NCBI RefSeq assembly: GCF_000732625.1
Contig: NZ_JPJI01000032.1
Span: 1,102,193-1,166,192, forward strand
Source: Nonlabens ulvanivorans
Lineage (GTDB): Bacteria; Bacteroidota; Bacteroidia; Flavobacteriales; Flavobacteriaceae
Reading direction: 5' to 3'
DNA: 64,000 nucleotides
The translations under genes and the position numbers were made by a program. Of the stretch, positions 11,038 through 20,061 are shown piece by piece (the first letter of the stretch is position 1; each line of letters starts with the position of its first letter). Below the pieces are notes generated by a model. It did not search any database. It was not told the origin of the DNA and was given only the letters and a program-made list of their open reading frames with translations.

Positions 11038-12222
11038 ATGAAAATCTTTTATAACATTAGCTGGCTCTTGACCTGTATTATTTTTTTTACCTCCTGCAAG
11101 CCTCATGAACCTAAAGAAATAATGACTGCTGATATTGATCAGCTTTTGATCGCTCGTTATAACAAAGTACTCAACTACACATTAGATTCGACAGCCTTTC
11201 CACGTAGTTATAATCCTGAGGCAAAACAAATACTCAAGCGACCATCAAAAGATTGGACGAGTGGCTTCTATGCAGGAAACTTATGGATGTTGAGTGATAT
11301 TACTGAAGAGTCTCGCTTTCGCGAAAGCGCACAAAAATGGACCGCATTTATAGAGAAAGAAAAGTTCAATGATAGAACTCATGATATGGGATTCAAGGTG
11401 TACAACAGTTTTGGTTTAGGATACAATCGTACAGGAAGTGAGAAGTATAAAAATATTCTAATAGAAAGTGCCCAAACGCTAGCTACACGATTTAATCCTA
11501 ATGTACAATCTATAAGATCTTGGGATTTTAGGGCAGACGAATGGGAATTTCCAGTCATTATTGATAACATGATGAATCTTGAACTACTTTTTGAAGCGAC
11601 TAAATTATCGGGCGATTCTACCTTTCATAAATTAGCAGTGAAACATGCTAATACCACATTAAGAAATCATTTTAGACCAGACGACAGTACGGTACATGTG
11701 GTGGTATATGATACGATTAATGGTAATGTAAAAGAACGTGTAACTCACCAAGGTTATAGCAATGAGTCTGCATGGGCTCGTGGACAAGGTTGGGGCATTT
11801 ATGGATATACGATGGCTTATAGATATACTAAAAACGAAGATTATTTAAAACAAGCGCAGGCGACTGCAAACTTTTTTATTAATCACAAAAATTTACCTGC
11901 AGACGGTATACCATATTGGGATTTTGATGCTCCTAACATTCCAGATGAGCCCAGAGATGTGTCTGCAGCTGCTATAGTAGCATCAGCTTTGGTAGAGCTT
12001 TATGGTTACACGGATAAGCAAGATTACATTAATTATAGCAGGAAAGTATTAAATAATTTAAAGTCTGAGGAATATATCCTTCCTGCTGACCTAGAGATTC
12101 CTTTTATTCTTCAACACAGCTCTGGTGACTGGTCCAAACGATCAGAAATGGATGAACCTATCATTTATGGAGATTATTATTTCCTTGAATTGATGCTACG
12201 CTTACAAGAACTGGATCAATAA
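11038..12222 (+). CDS. GH88 unsaturated glucuronyl hydrolase (lipoprotein)
   Basis: 394 residues; lipoprotein signal with cysteine in FFTSCKPH. GH88 enzymes remove the 4,5-unsaturated uronate that a polysaccharide lyase leaves at the non-reducing end. They do this by hydrating the vinyl ether, in an (alpha/alpha)6 barrel. The two family aspartates appear as Asp116 in HDMGF and Asp176 in IIDNMMN, a spacing (60) close to that of the characterised Bacillus UGL (88 and 149). GWARGQ-like text (SAWARGQGWGIYG) is also typical. It is followed 21 bases later by a GH2 gene, so the two probably act in order on a lyase product. The substrate (glucuronan, ulvan-like or other) is not determined. A 16-base palindrome is embedded at 11314-11329, read as RFRES. 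Confidence 0.9.
   Translation: MKIFYNISWLLTCIIFFTSCKPHEPKEIMTADIDQLLIARYNKVLNYTLDSTAFPRSYNPEAKQILKRPSKDWTSGFYAGNLWMLSDITEESRFRESAQKWTAFIEKEKFNDRTHDMGFKVYNSFGLGYNRTGSEKYKNILIESAQTLATRFNPNVQSIRSWDFRADEWEFPVIIDNMMNLELLFEATKLSGDSTFHKLAVKHANTTLRNHFRPDDSTVHVVVYDTINGNVKERVTHQGYSNESAWARGQGWGIYGYTMAYRYTKNEDYLKQAQATANFFINHKNLPADGIPYWDFDAPNIPDEPRDVSAAAIVASALVELYGYTDKQDYINYSRKVLNNLKSEEYILPADLEIPFILQHSSGDWSKRSEMDEPIIYGDYYFLELMLRLQELDQ
11314..11329. repeat. 16-base palindrome copy 2 (perfect)
   Basis: CGCTTTCGCGAAAGCG inside the GH88 gene, read in the frame giving RFRES. Compare the different frames at 4096 and 17935. Confidence 0.9.
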
Positions 12223-12243
12223 TTTTCACTTTAAAACTACTTT

Positions 12244-14655
12244 ATGAATCACTTTTTGAAACTTTGGGTACTCGTTTTTGTGATTACAGCCAGCTGTGAC
12301 TCAGATATGTCAGGGATATCAACTACTACTGTTGAAAGGTCTAAGACTAATATTAACCAAGACTGGAAATATTTAGAGCATCCAACATTAGATATAAATG
12401 AAGCTCTAGAAAAGCAAGATTGGGAATCTGTAAATCTACCACATACATGGAATGCGCTGGATGCAACTGATTTGAATCCAGGTTATAGACGTAGTTCTAG
12501 CTGGTATAAGAATGATTTGGAGATAGAAACTATTGCTGATAATGCAGTTTACGAATTGTATTTTGAAGGAGTAAACATTGTTTCTCAAGTATATGTGAAC
12601 GGAACAAAGGTAGGTGGTCACATAGGTGGTTACATAGGTTTTACAGTAGATATTACAGATGTAGTAAAAGCAGGAAGTAATGAAGTATTAGTTAGAGCAG
12701 ATAACAGCTATGATCCAGAAGTGATTCCTTCTCAAAAAAGTGATTTCTTTATTTATGGAGGTATTACTAGAGATGTATGGCTGGTAACTTTACCTGAAAC
12801 ACATATTGATAGAGTAAAAGTTACATCAACAGTTTCTGCAGAAAATGCTAGCGTACTTATTAATGTGGAAACTTCAACGCTTCCAAAAGAGTTTATAGTA
12901 GATTGTGAACTAACATCACCGACAGGTAAATCGGTTAAAAGGAGTGAAGCCGTTGGAACTGATAAATTCACGAGTCTATCATTTGAAAACATCGACTCTC
13001 CAGAACTTTGGAGTACCAACACTCCTAACCTTTATACCTTAACCACAATTATTAAAAACGGCGATAAAATCATTGATCAAACCGAGGAAAAAGTGGGATT
13101 ACGCTGGTTTGAATTTAAAGAGCATGGCGCGTTTTATTTAAATGGAGAACGATTATTATTAAGGGGAACTCACAGACATGAAGAACACGCTGGAGTAGGA
13201 GCAGCTATGAGCAACGAGCAACATCGTGCAGACATGGAACTGATAAAAAGCATGGGAACTAATTTTGTGAGACTCGCTCATTATCCACAAGATCCTGAAG
13301 TTTACAAGGCTTGTGATGAGTTAGGATTAATTGTTTGGGATGAACTACCATGGTGTCGTGGCGGATTGGGTAATGATGTATGGCAAGAAAATACTACCGG
13401 CATGTTGAAGGAAATTATCAATCAGAATTACAATCATCCCAGTATTGTATTCTGGTCGCTAGGAAATGAGATGTATTGGTTGCCAGATTTTGAGGATGGT
13501 GATAATACATTAAAGATGAACCAGTACTTACAATCACTCAATGATCTAGCTCATAAAATGGATCCGTCACGCGTTACCGCCATAAGAAAATACTATGAAG
13601 GAGCAGATATCGTAGACGTCTTCTCACCGTCCATATGGTCGGGATGGTATTCTGGTAGTTATAAAAGTTATCAAAAAGCTATTGATCAATATAAAGCTCA
13701 ATACAAACATTTTATCCATACCGAATACGGTGGCAGTAGCCATGTAGGTCGACATACAGAAAATCCGATTACTGGTGAAGGAGCTATTCAAGCTGATGGA
13801 TGGGAAGAGGCAATCGTACAAACAGATGTGGCAAATATTGCTCAAATAGGTGACTGGAGTGAAAACTATATGGTAGATTTATTTGACTGGCATTTACGTA
13901 TATCAGAAACGGATTCTACCTTTATAGGTAATGCGCAATGGGCGTTTAAAGATTTTGGGACGCCGTTAAGACCAGAAAATGATATTCCATATATTAATCA
14001 AAAGGGATTAGTGGATAGAGATAATAACCCCAAAGATTCCTATTATGTGTTCAAAAGCTACTGGAGTGATGAACCATTTGTATGGATAGAATCACACACT
14101 TGGACAGAACGTCAAGGTCCTAAAGGATTAGAAAGAGAAATAAGTGTTTATTCTAATGCAGAAGAGGTGGAGTTCTTTATGAACGGTAAATCTTTAGGTA
14201 AAAAGATTAAAGACGTTAATAAGTTTCCTGCATCCGGTCTTACTTGGTTAGTAGATTTTAAGGAAGGTGATAACGAGATGCGTGCGGTAGGCACAATGAA
14301 AGATGGTGACGTTGTGAATGACGAGCTATTGGTGAATTATAGATTTACTAAAAACGGAAAGCCTAAGGCACTTACATTAGATTCAACGCAGTTGGATAAT
14401 GGTAATATTTTACTAATCGCTCAAGCTGTAGATGCAGATGGACTAAGATGTCTAGATTATGAAGAGCGTATTTATTTCCAGGCCTTGTCTGGCGGTACGA
14501 CTATAAAAAGTCATGGAACACCGACTGGAAGTGAATCTATAAAAATGGCAAACGGTAAAGCAACGATAGAATTAATACGCAACGATGGAAGTGAGCAATT
14601 AGAAGTAATGGTTATAAATCAAAGTTTTAAAGGTACATATCTTGTTATTGAATAA
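12244..14655 (+). CDS. GH2-family glycoside hydrolase (beta-galactosidase/beta-glucuronidase type), lipoprotein
   Basis: 803 residues with a lipoprotein signal (TASCDSD). The sugar-binding jelly-roll (about 35-190), an Ig-like domain, and the TIM barrel (RGTHRHEEHAGVG; from about residue 290) come in GH2 order. The acid/base is Glu409 in SLGNEMYW and the nucleophile is Glu494 in HTEYGG. Extra C-terminal domains (from about 620) resemble the DUF4982-type modules found on many Bacteroidota GH2 enzymes. It probably removes a neutral or acidic beta-linked sugar exposed after GH88 action. The exact specificity cannot be read from sequence. It lies close after GH88 with no terminator between. Confidence 0.92.
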   Translation: MNHFLKLWVLVFVITASCDSDMSGISTTTVERSKTNINQDWKYLEHPTLDINEALEKQDWESVNLPHTWNALDATDLNPGYRRSSSWYKNDLEIETIADNAVYELYFEGVNIVSQVYVNGTKVGGHIGGYIGFTVDITDVVKAGSNEVLVRADNSYDPEVIPSQKSDFFIYGGITRDVWLVTLPETHIDRVKVTSTVSAENASVLINVETSTLPKEFIVDCELTSPTGKSVKRSEAVGTDKFTSLSFENIDSPELWSTNTPNLYTLTTIIKNGDKIIDQTEEKVGLRWFEFKEHGAFYLNGERLLLRGTHRHEEHAGVGAAMSNEQHRADMELIKSMGTNFVRLAHYPQDPEVYKACDELGLIVWDELPWCRGGLGNDVWQENTTGMLKEIINQNYNHPSIVFWSLGNEMYWLPDFEDGDNTLKMNQYLQSLNDLAHKMDPSRVTAIRKYYEGADIVDVFSPSIWSGWYSGSYKSYQKAIDQYKAQYKHFIHTEYGGSSHVGRHTENPITGEGAIQADGWEEAIVQTDVANIAQIGDWSENYMVDLFDWHLRISETDSTFIGNAQWAFKDFGTPLRPENDIPYINQKGLVDRDNNPKDSYYVFKSYWSDEPFVWIESHTWTERQGPKGLEREISVYSNAEEVEFFMNGKSLGKKIKDVNKFPASGLTWLVDFKEGDNEMRAVGTMKDGDVVNDELLVNYRFTKNGKPKALTLDSTQLDNGNILLIAQAVDADGLRCLDYEERIYFQALSGGTTIKSHGTPTGSESIKMANGKATIELIRNDGSEQLEVMVINQSFKGTYLVIE

Positions 14656-14780
14656 AGCTCCTTGATAGGGATAGTAAAGACTTCATCTAGGATCTCCATT
14701 GTTGTCTTTAAAGTCCACTTAAAACAGTAGTACTTAATCAATTTAAACTCTTAAACTTGCACAGTCATAATTAATAGTTG

Positions 14781-15632
14781 ATGATGAAGGATTTACAAAA
14801 GGCGATACTTTTCATGCTTTTCAGCACACTTGCGTTCGCGATAATGAACGGTGTTGTAAAATATCTATCTGATTTTAGCGCATTTCAATTAGTCTTTTTT
14901 AGATCTATTGGATCTTTAATCATCACCATGATTTACCTTAATTTCAAGAAAATTTCGATTTTAGGTAATAAAAGATGGTTGTTAATTGCTCGTGGCGTCT
15001 TCGGTTCAATTTCGCTCTTACTGTTCTTTTTATCACTCAAGTATTTACCGGTAGGTACAGCGGTAACTTTGAGATATTTATCACCCATATTTGCAGCCGT
15101 TTTTGCGGTAATATGGCTTAAGGAAAGAATTAAACCTATACAGTGGTTGTTTTTTTTGATAGCTTTTTCTGGTGTATTTATCTTAAAAGGGTATGATGAA
15201 AATATTTCACTAATCGGTATTGGTTTAGTACTATTATCAGCATTAGGTATGGGATTAGTATTTGTTGTTATCTCTAAAATAGGTAAACAAGATCATCCTA
15301 TGGTTATCATTAATTACTTTATGGCGATAGGTGTTATAATCGGTGGTCTACTTAGTATTAATAACTGGATTCAACCAGTAGGAGTTGAATGGTTATTATT
15401 AGCTAGCTTAGGTATTGTTGGATTTATAGGACAGTTGTTTATGACGCGTTCTTTTCAAATAGCCTCAACTTCATTAGTTGCACCATTAAAGTATTTAGAG
15501 GTCATTTTTACGGTATTGATAGGTGCTACTTGGTTTATGGAAATCTATACAATATGGTCTGTATTAGGTATTGCTTTGGTAATAATTGGGTTAGTTCTTA
15601 ATATACTTTATAAGTCTAAACGAAGCTTATAA
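14781..15632 (+). CDS. EamA/DMT-family inner-membrane transporter
   Basis: 283 residues, almost entirely hydrophobic, with about ten membrane helices in two EamA repeats (first half from LQKAILFMLF; second from GLVLLSALGMG). The ATG at 14781 is preferred over a TTG three bases earlier. EamA proteins export or import small metabolites, and the substrate is rarely predictable. Its position between a GH88/GH2 pair and the alginate genes makes a role in moving an unsaturated uronate or keto-sugar possible, but that is only context. A housekeeping metabolite exporter is the alternative. Confidence 0.8.
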   Translation: MMKDLQKAILFMLFSTLAFAIMNGVVKYLSDFSAFQLVFFRSIGSLIITMIYLNFKKISILGNKRWLLIARGVFGSISLLLFFLSLKYLPVGTAVTLRYLSPIFAAVFAVIWLKERIKPIQWLFFLIAFSGVFILKGYDENISLIGIGLVLLSALGMGLVFVVISKIGKQDHPMVIINYFMAIGVIIGGLLSINNWIQPVGVEWLLLASLGIVGFIGQLFMTRSFQIASTSLVAPLKYLEVIFTVLIGATWFMEIYTIWSVLGIALVIIGLVLNILYKSKRSL

Positions 15633-15758
15633 AAAACTTCTATTAACTTCTCACTTAAGCAAATTCTCAATAATCCTACCTTTTTAATCAGATTGTTTAA
15701 ACAAAAGACCTCTTGGATTTGCAATTCCACTATGAATACCTTTATTTTGGACAACCAG

Positions 15759-15772
15759 ATTGGTAAACCAAT
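15759..15772. promoter_or_regulatory. ATTGGTaaACCAAT operator before the PL17 operon
   Basis: A 14-base dyad, 50 bases before the PL17 start, with the same TTGGTnnACCAA core as 39-50. It matches the general form of FadR/UxuR-type GntR operators for uronate genes. The regulator is not in the window. Confidence 0.55.
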
Positions 15773-15821
15773 TTTGATAAGACTGATTTCTATTACCTTA
15801 TCTTTTAAACTTGACTGATTT

Positions 15822-18032
15822 ATGCTTCAAAGAATTATAGTTCTTGCCTTTTTAATAATGACTGCCACTGCATGCGAGCAAAAGCAAACAGCGATAGAAT
15901 CTTCTGGTTCAAGTAGTCAACTTCTTTTATCTACTTCAGGAATAAATGCTTTGAAAAATTCTGATAATTCAATAATTAATCAAGCCACAGAAAGTTTAGA
16001 GGATAAAGTGCAGGAAATATTAATTGAGCCAGTAATTATTCCACAGCCCGTTGATGCTGGTGGTGGTTATTCTCACGAGAAGCATAAAAGAAATTATGCA
16101 GAGTTGTATCAAGTTGCCATTTCATATAACCTAAATCCTAGTGATGAAAAACTAACTTATGTGAAAGAAATGTTTGATGGATATGCTAATATGTATCCTA
16201 CGTTAGGAATGCATCCTAAAGATAAAGAGAATCATCCAGGTGGTAAATTATACTGGCAAGGCCTCAATGAAGCGGTAACGCTTTTTTACATGATACAGGC
16301 TTACGATATGACTCGTGATTTTATGACAGAAGAAGAACGTGCAAAAATTGAAAGTGATTTATTACGCCCTATGGCAAAGTTTTTAAGCGTCGATAGTTAT
16401 GATGTCTTTAATAAGATTCACAATCACGGGACATGGTCTGTTGCTGCTGTAGGAATGACTGGGATGGTTTTGGGTGATGACGATATGATAGACCGTTCTA
16501 TTTATGGAAGTAATAAAGATAGTAAAACAGGTTTTATAGCTCAATTAGATCATTTGTTTTCTAGTGATGGGTTTTATAGTGAAGGACCTTATTACCATCG
16601 TTATGCTATTTTACCATTTATAGCTTTTGCAGAGGCGATTGAGAATAATCGTCCAGATGTGAAAATATTTGAGCATCGTGATGGTATTTTAAGAAAAGCT
16701 GTGACTACCTTATTGCAACTTACGGATGAACAAGGTCGTTTTTATCCTATCAATGATGCTATTAAAAGTAAGACATGGGAAAGTGATGAGGTTGTGTTTG
16801 CAACAAATATTGCCTATAAACAATATAAGGATGCATCTTTATTACCAGTAATTAAGATGATGAATAAAATATCATTAACAGATGCTGGTGCTATAGCTGC
16901 AAATGCTATAACAGATACCACTGAGGATTTTTATGAAAGACCTAGTATGTTCATTGCAGATGGAGTAGACGGTAACAGCGGTGGACTATCATTAATGCGC
17001 AGTCCACAAAATACAGCAGGTCAATTACAAACAGTTCTTAAATTCTCTACCCAAGGTATGGGACATGGACATTTTGATAGATTAACTTTATCTGTTTATG
17101 ATCATGGCAATGAAATTATACCAGATTATGGAGCAGCAAGGTTTCTGAATATAGAAACTAAAAGAGGTGGAAGATATTTACCAGAAAATAAAACCTATGC
17201 TCAACACACCATAGCACATGGTGCTGTAGTGCTGGACCAAAAATCACAATATAAAGGAAATGTAAAATATTCTGAAGAGCATGTTTCTCAACTTGTCAAA
17301 AACGATATGAGTAACGATCGATTACAAGTAACCATAGCAGCAGATACCATGGCATATGATGGTTCAAAATTGTCCAGATCAATCACCATGGTTAATGATG
17401 CAGATATCACAAATAGACCATTTATAATTGATTTGTATCATGTGGATTCTAATACAGGCCATCAAATGGATCTAAATTATCCATTCTTCGGTGATATAAT
17501 CGACACGCAATTTGATTATAATAGACCAGTTAATAAAACTGTTTTAGGAACTGATAATGGATACAATCACCTGGAAGTTCTTGCAAAAGGTTCACCTAAA
17601 CCTAACAGCACGAACTCTCAATTTACCTTCTTACAAGCTCAGCGATTTTATAGTATCACTAGCGTTACAGATCCGTCGACAGAATTATTCATCACTCAAA
17701 CTGGTGCAAATGATCCAGAGTTCAATCTTAATCTACAGCGTCAGTATTTAATTAGACAACCATCAGGAAGTAAAAACCACACTTTTGTAAATATTATAGA
17801 ACCGCATGGCTTCTTTAATCCTATTCAAGAAACGGTGACTTACCCTAAATCTGCCTTTTCAGAATTAACGCATGAGCAACAGGGCGATTATGATGTGGTA
17901 ACTTTTAAAATTGGAGAAGAGATTTATTTATACACGCTTTCGCGAAAGCGCGATGGCAAAAACAATCATACAATAACATTTAACGGGAAATCTTATAGTT
18001 GGGATGGACCACATCAATTAATTAAATTATAA
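15822..18032 (+). CDS. PL17 oligoalginate lyase (exolytic), lipoprotein
   Basis: 736 residues, the usual PL17 length. Lipoprotein signal with cysteine in TATACEQ. An (alpha/alpha)n toroid comes first and a heparinase II/III-like beta-sheet domain from about residue 390. Active-site positions known from PL17 enzymes are visible: Asn201-His202 in HNHGTW, Tyr258 in PYYHRYA and the histidine motif GMGHGHFD (His415/His417). The enzyme cleaves alginate oligomers to the unsaturated monomer in the periplasm. The next gene starts directly after its stop and encodes the KdgF-like cupin that takes that monomer, so this heads an alginate operon. A 16-base palindrome at 17935-17950 codes for LSRKR near the C-terminus. 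Confidence 0.93.
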   Translation: MLQRIIVLAFLIMTATACEQKQTAIESSGSSSQLLLSTSGINALKNSDNSIINQATESLEDKVQEILIEPVIIPQPVDAGGGYSHEKHKRNYAELYQVAISYNLNPSDEKLTYVKEMFDGYANMYPTLGMHPKDKENHPGGKLYWQGLNEAVTLFYMIQAYDMTRDFMTEEERAKIESDLLRPMAKFLSVDSYDVFNKIHNHGTWSVAAVGMTGMVLGDDDMIDRSIYGSNKDSKTGFIAQLDHLFSSDGFYSEGPYYHRYAILPFIAFAEAIENNRPDVKIFEHRDGILRKAVTTLLQLTDEQGRFYPINDAIKSKTWESDEVVFATNIAYKQYKDASLLPVIKMMNKISLTDAGAIAANAITDTTEDFYERPSMFIADGVDGNSGGLSLMRSPQNTAGQLQTVLKFSTQGMGHGHFDRLTLSVYDHGNEIIPDYGAARFLNIETKRGGRYLPENKTYAQHTIAHGAVVLDQKSQYKGNVKYSEEHVSQLVKNDMSNDRLQVTIAADTMAYDGSKLSRSITMVNDADITNRPFIIDLYHVDSNTGHQMDLNYPFFGDIIDTQFDYNRPVNKTVLGTDNGYNHLEVLAKGSPKPNSTNSQFTFLQAQRFYSITSVTDPSTELFITQTGANDPEFNLNLQRQYLIRQPSGSKNHTFVNIIEPHGFFNPIQETVTYPKSAFSELTHEQQGDYDVVTFKIGEEIYLYTLSRKRDGKNNHTITFNGKSYSWDGPHQLIKL
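17935..17950. repeat. 16-base palindrome copy 3 (perfect)
   Basis: CGCTTTCGCGAAAGCG inside the PL17 gene, read in the third possible frame (LSRK). Confidence 0.9.
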
Positions 18033-18413
18033 ATGATGAAAAGATTTAGTGAAAAATACATTTTGACAGACCAAATGGAATGGGAGAATTTAGGAGGTGG
18101 AGTCTCTCGTAAATTTTTAGGCTATGACAATCAAATCATGATGGTTCAAGTGAAATTTGAGAAAGGTGCAGAAGGAGCGCCTCATCAACATTTCCATACA
18201 CAAACAACTTATGTTGCTGCTGGAAAATTTGAATTTGAGATTGATGGAGTAAAGCAAATAGTGAGTGCTGGTGATGGCGTTTATATGGAGCCTAACTTGA
18301 TGCACAGTGCGGTATGTCTAGAAGAAGGAATGTTAATAGATGTGTTTGCACCAGTGAGAGAAGATTTTCTCGATGGTAGCGGTGTATCTTACTTTGGAGA
18401 TAAAGAAGCTTAA
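18033..18413 (+). CDS. kdgF: KdgF-like cupin, ring-opening of unsaturated uronate
   Basis: 126 residues forming one cupin barrel. The metal-binding motif is HQHFHTQ at about residues 49-55, with a second-motif histidine in LMHSAV near 90. KdgF converts 4,5-unsaturated galacturonate or mannuronate/guluronate into the open keto form (DKI or DEH). It starts with ATGATG immediately after the PL17 stop, so the two are co-translated. An SDR gene follows 32 bases later. General cupins share this fold, but the operon context supports KdgF strongly. Confidence 0.88.
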   Translation: MMKRFSEKYILTDQMEWENLGGGVSRKFLGYDNQIMMVQVKFEKGAEGAPHQHFHTQTTYVAAGKFEFEIDGVKQIVSAGDGVYMEPNLMHSAVCLEEGMLIDVFAPVREDFLDGSGVSYFGDKEA

Positions 18414-18445
18414 ATAACAACAACAATAAATAAACAATCAATAAT

Positions 18446-19207
18446 ATGAGTAATAAAGGTAAAGTAGCCATAGTAACTGGCGCAACTAGCGGAATAGGGT
18501 TTGAAGTAGCAAAACGATTAGGAACTGACGGTTATACGGTAGTGTTAAACGGTTTACAAGATGATCAAGGAGCTGAATGTGTGAAAGAATTAACCGCACA
18601 AGGTATTACTTGCGAGTACAGCGGTTTCGACGTTACTAGTGAAGAAGCAGTAAGTGCTAGCATTAAAGCAATAGGTGAGAAATATGGTAGAATCGATACA
18701 CTTGTGAATAATGCAGGTGGATTAGGAGGAAGATCTCGTTTTGAAGAAATGACTACTGACTTTTATAGAAAAGTAATGGCATTAAACTTAGACTCAGTAT
18801 TTTTTGCGTCTAGAGCAGCTATTCCTTATTTAAAAAATGGTGAGCACCCATCGATCATAAACTATACATCTAATGCAGCATGGAACGCTGGTGGTCCAGG
18901 TGCAGGTATCTATGGAACTTCTAAAGCTGGTGTACACGCTATTACTAGAGCTCTTGCAAAGGATCTTGCAGAATACGGAATACGTGTAAATGCAGTATCT
19001 CCTGGTACAATTGATACACCTTTTCATGCACAAATTAAATCCACTAAGCCAGAGGTATTTGCTTCATGGGCAAATAATATTTTACTAGGTCGTCTAGGTC
19101 AACCAGAAGATGTGTCTGGAGTTGTTTCTTTCCTTGCTAGTAAAGATGCTTCATTTATCACTGCAGAGACCATCCAGATAGGTGGTGGACAAGCTTTAGG
19201 TATTTAA
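18446..19207 (+). CDS. SDR oxidoreductase, candidate DEH reductase
   Basis: 253 residues, a classical short-chain dehydrogenase. The Rossmann glycine motif TGATSGIG is at about residues 11-18, NNAG at about 88 and the catalytic YGTSK near 154. Bacteroidota alginate operons usually carry one such enzyme beside kdgF. It reduces 4-deoxy-L-erythro-5-hexoseulose uronate (DEH) to 2-keto-3-deoxygluconate with NAD(P)H. Here it follows the kdgF gene at 32 bases and precedes another SDR at 18 bases. Which of the two SDRs is the DEH reductase cannot be decided from sequence alone. Confidence 0.85.
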   Translation: MSNKGKVAIVTGATSGIGFEVAKRLGTDGYTVVLNGLQDDQGAECVKELTAQGITCEYSGFDVTSEEAVSASIKAIGEKYGRIDTLVNNAGGLGGRSRFEEMTTDFYRKVMALNLDSVFFASRAAIPYLKNGEHPSIINYTSNAAWNAGGPGAGIYGTSKAGVHAITRALAKDLAEYGIRVNAVSPGTIDTPFHAQIKSTKPEVFASWANNILLGRLGQPEDVSGVVSFLASKDASFITAETIQIGGGQALGI

Positions 19208-19225
19208 TTTAATAGTCATAATAAA

Positions 19226-19978
19226 ATGAGTAAACTTAAAGGTAAAGTAGCTGTTGTAACTGGTGGCGCGCGCGACATAGGGCGTTCTATCTCTATACAA
19301 CTCGCTGCCGAAGGTGCTAATGTTGTTATCAATTATAACAGTAGTGCTAGTCAGGCAGAGGAAACTAAGAAAATGATTGAGGAAGCTGGTGGATCCTGTG
19401 CAATTGTAAAAGCTGATTTAACTAAAATGGCTGGCGTTAAAAAACTGAAAGACGCAACTGTAGCTGCTTATGGTAGCGAGGTGCATATTTTAGTAAATAA
19501 CACAGGTGGACTGGTAGCAAGAAAGAAAACAGAAGAAGTAGATGAGGAATTCTTTGATCTATTAGTAGATCTTAATTATAAATCTACCTTTTTTGTAACT
19601 CAAGCTATTAGGCCTTTAATGGGAGATGGTGGTTCAATAATTAACTTATCGTCTCTTGCTGGTCGTGATGGTGGTGGTGGTGCTACTCTTTATGCTGCTG
19701 CAAAAGGAGCTATCATGACTCTTACTAGAGGTTGGGCAAAAGAATTTGGTCCTGATGGAATACGTGTAAACGCAGTTGCGCCAGGTATGATCGCAACTAA
19801 GTTTCATGATGACTTCACACCAGATGAGGTGCGCACTAAGGTAGCTGGAATGGCGCCTTTACGTCGTCAGGGATATGCAGAAGATGTTGCAGACCTAGTT
19901 GTTTATCTAGCCACTGATAAGAGTGCTTATATTACTGGTACTAATATTGATATTAATGGTGGACTAGCATTTAGTTAG
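19226..19978 (+). CDS. SDR oxidoreductase, second member of the pair
   Basis: 250 residues, classical SDR with TGGARDIG at the N-terminus and YAAAK as the active-site Tyr/Lys motif near residue 150. The usual NNAGG is NNTGG here. It is only distantly similar to the preceding SDR, so this is not a recent duplication. It is the last gene of the PL17-kdgF-SDR-SDR unit and is followed by a strong bidirectional terminator. It may reduce DEH with another cofactor or act on a second uronate product. 3-oxoacyl-ACP-reductase-like names are likely in automatic annotation but do not fit the context. Confidence 0.85.
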   Translation: MSKLKGKVAVVTGGARDIGRSISIQLAAEGANVVINYNSSASQAEETKKMIEEAGGSCAIVKADLTKMAGVKKLKDATVAAYGSEVHILVNNTGGLVARKKTEEVDEEFFDLLVDLNYKSTFFVTQAIRPLMGDGGSIINLSSLAGRDGGGGATLYAAAKGAIMTLTRGWAKEFGPDGIRVNAVAPGMIATKFHDDFTPDEVRTKVAGMAPLRRQGYAEDVADLVVYLATDKSAYITGTNIDINGGLAFS

Positions 19979-20007
19979 TCTTTGAATTAGCCAAATATTC
20001 AAAACAA

Positions 20008-20039
20008 AAAAACCTGATAGATTATCTATCAGGTTTTTT
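20008..20039. terminator. Bidirectional terminator between the alginate SDR and PL6
   Basis: Stem AACCTGATAGAT / ATCTATCAGGTT with A-run on the left and T-run on the right, placed between convergent genes. Confidence 0.9.
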
Positions 20040-20061
20040 ATATACTTATAAAATATGCTGG

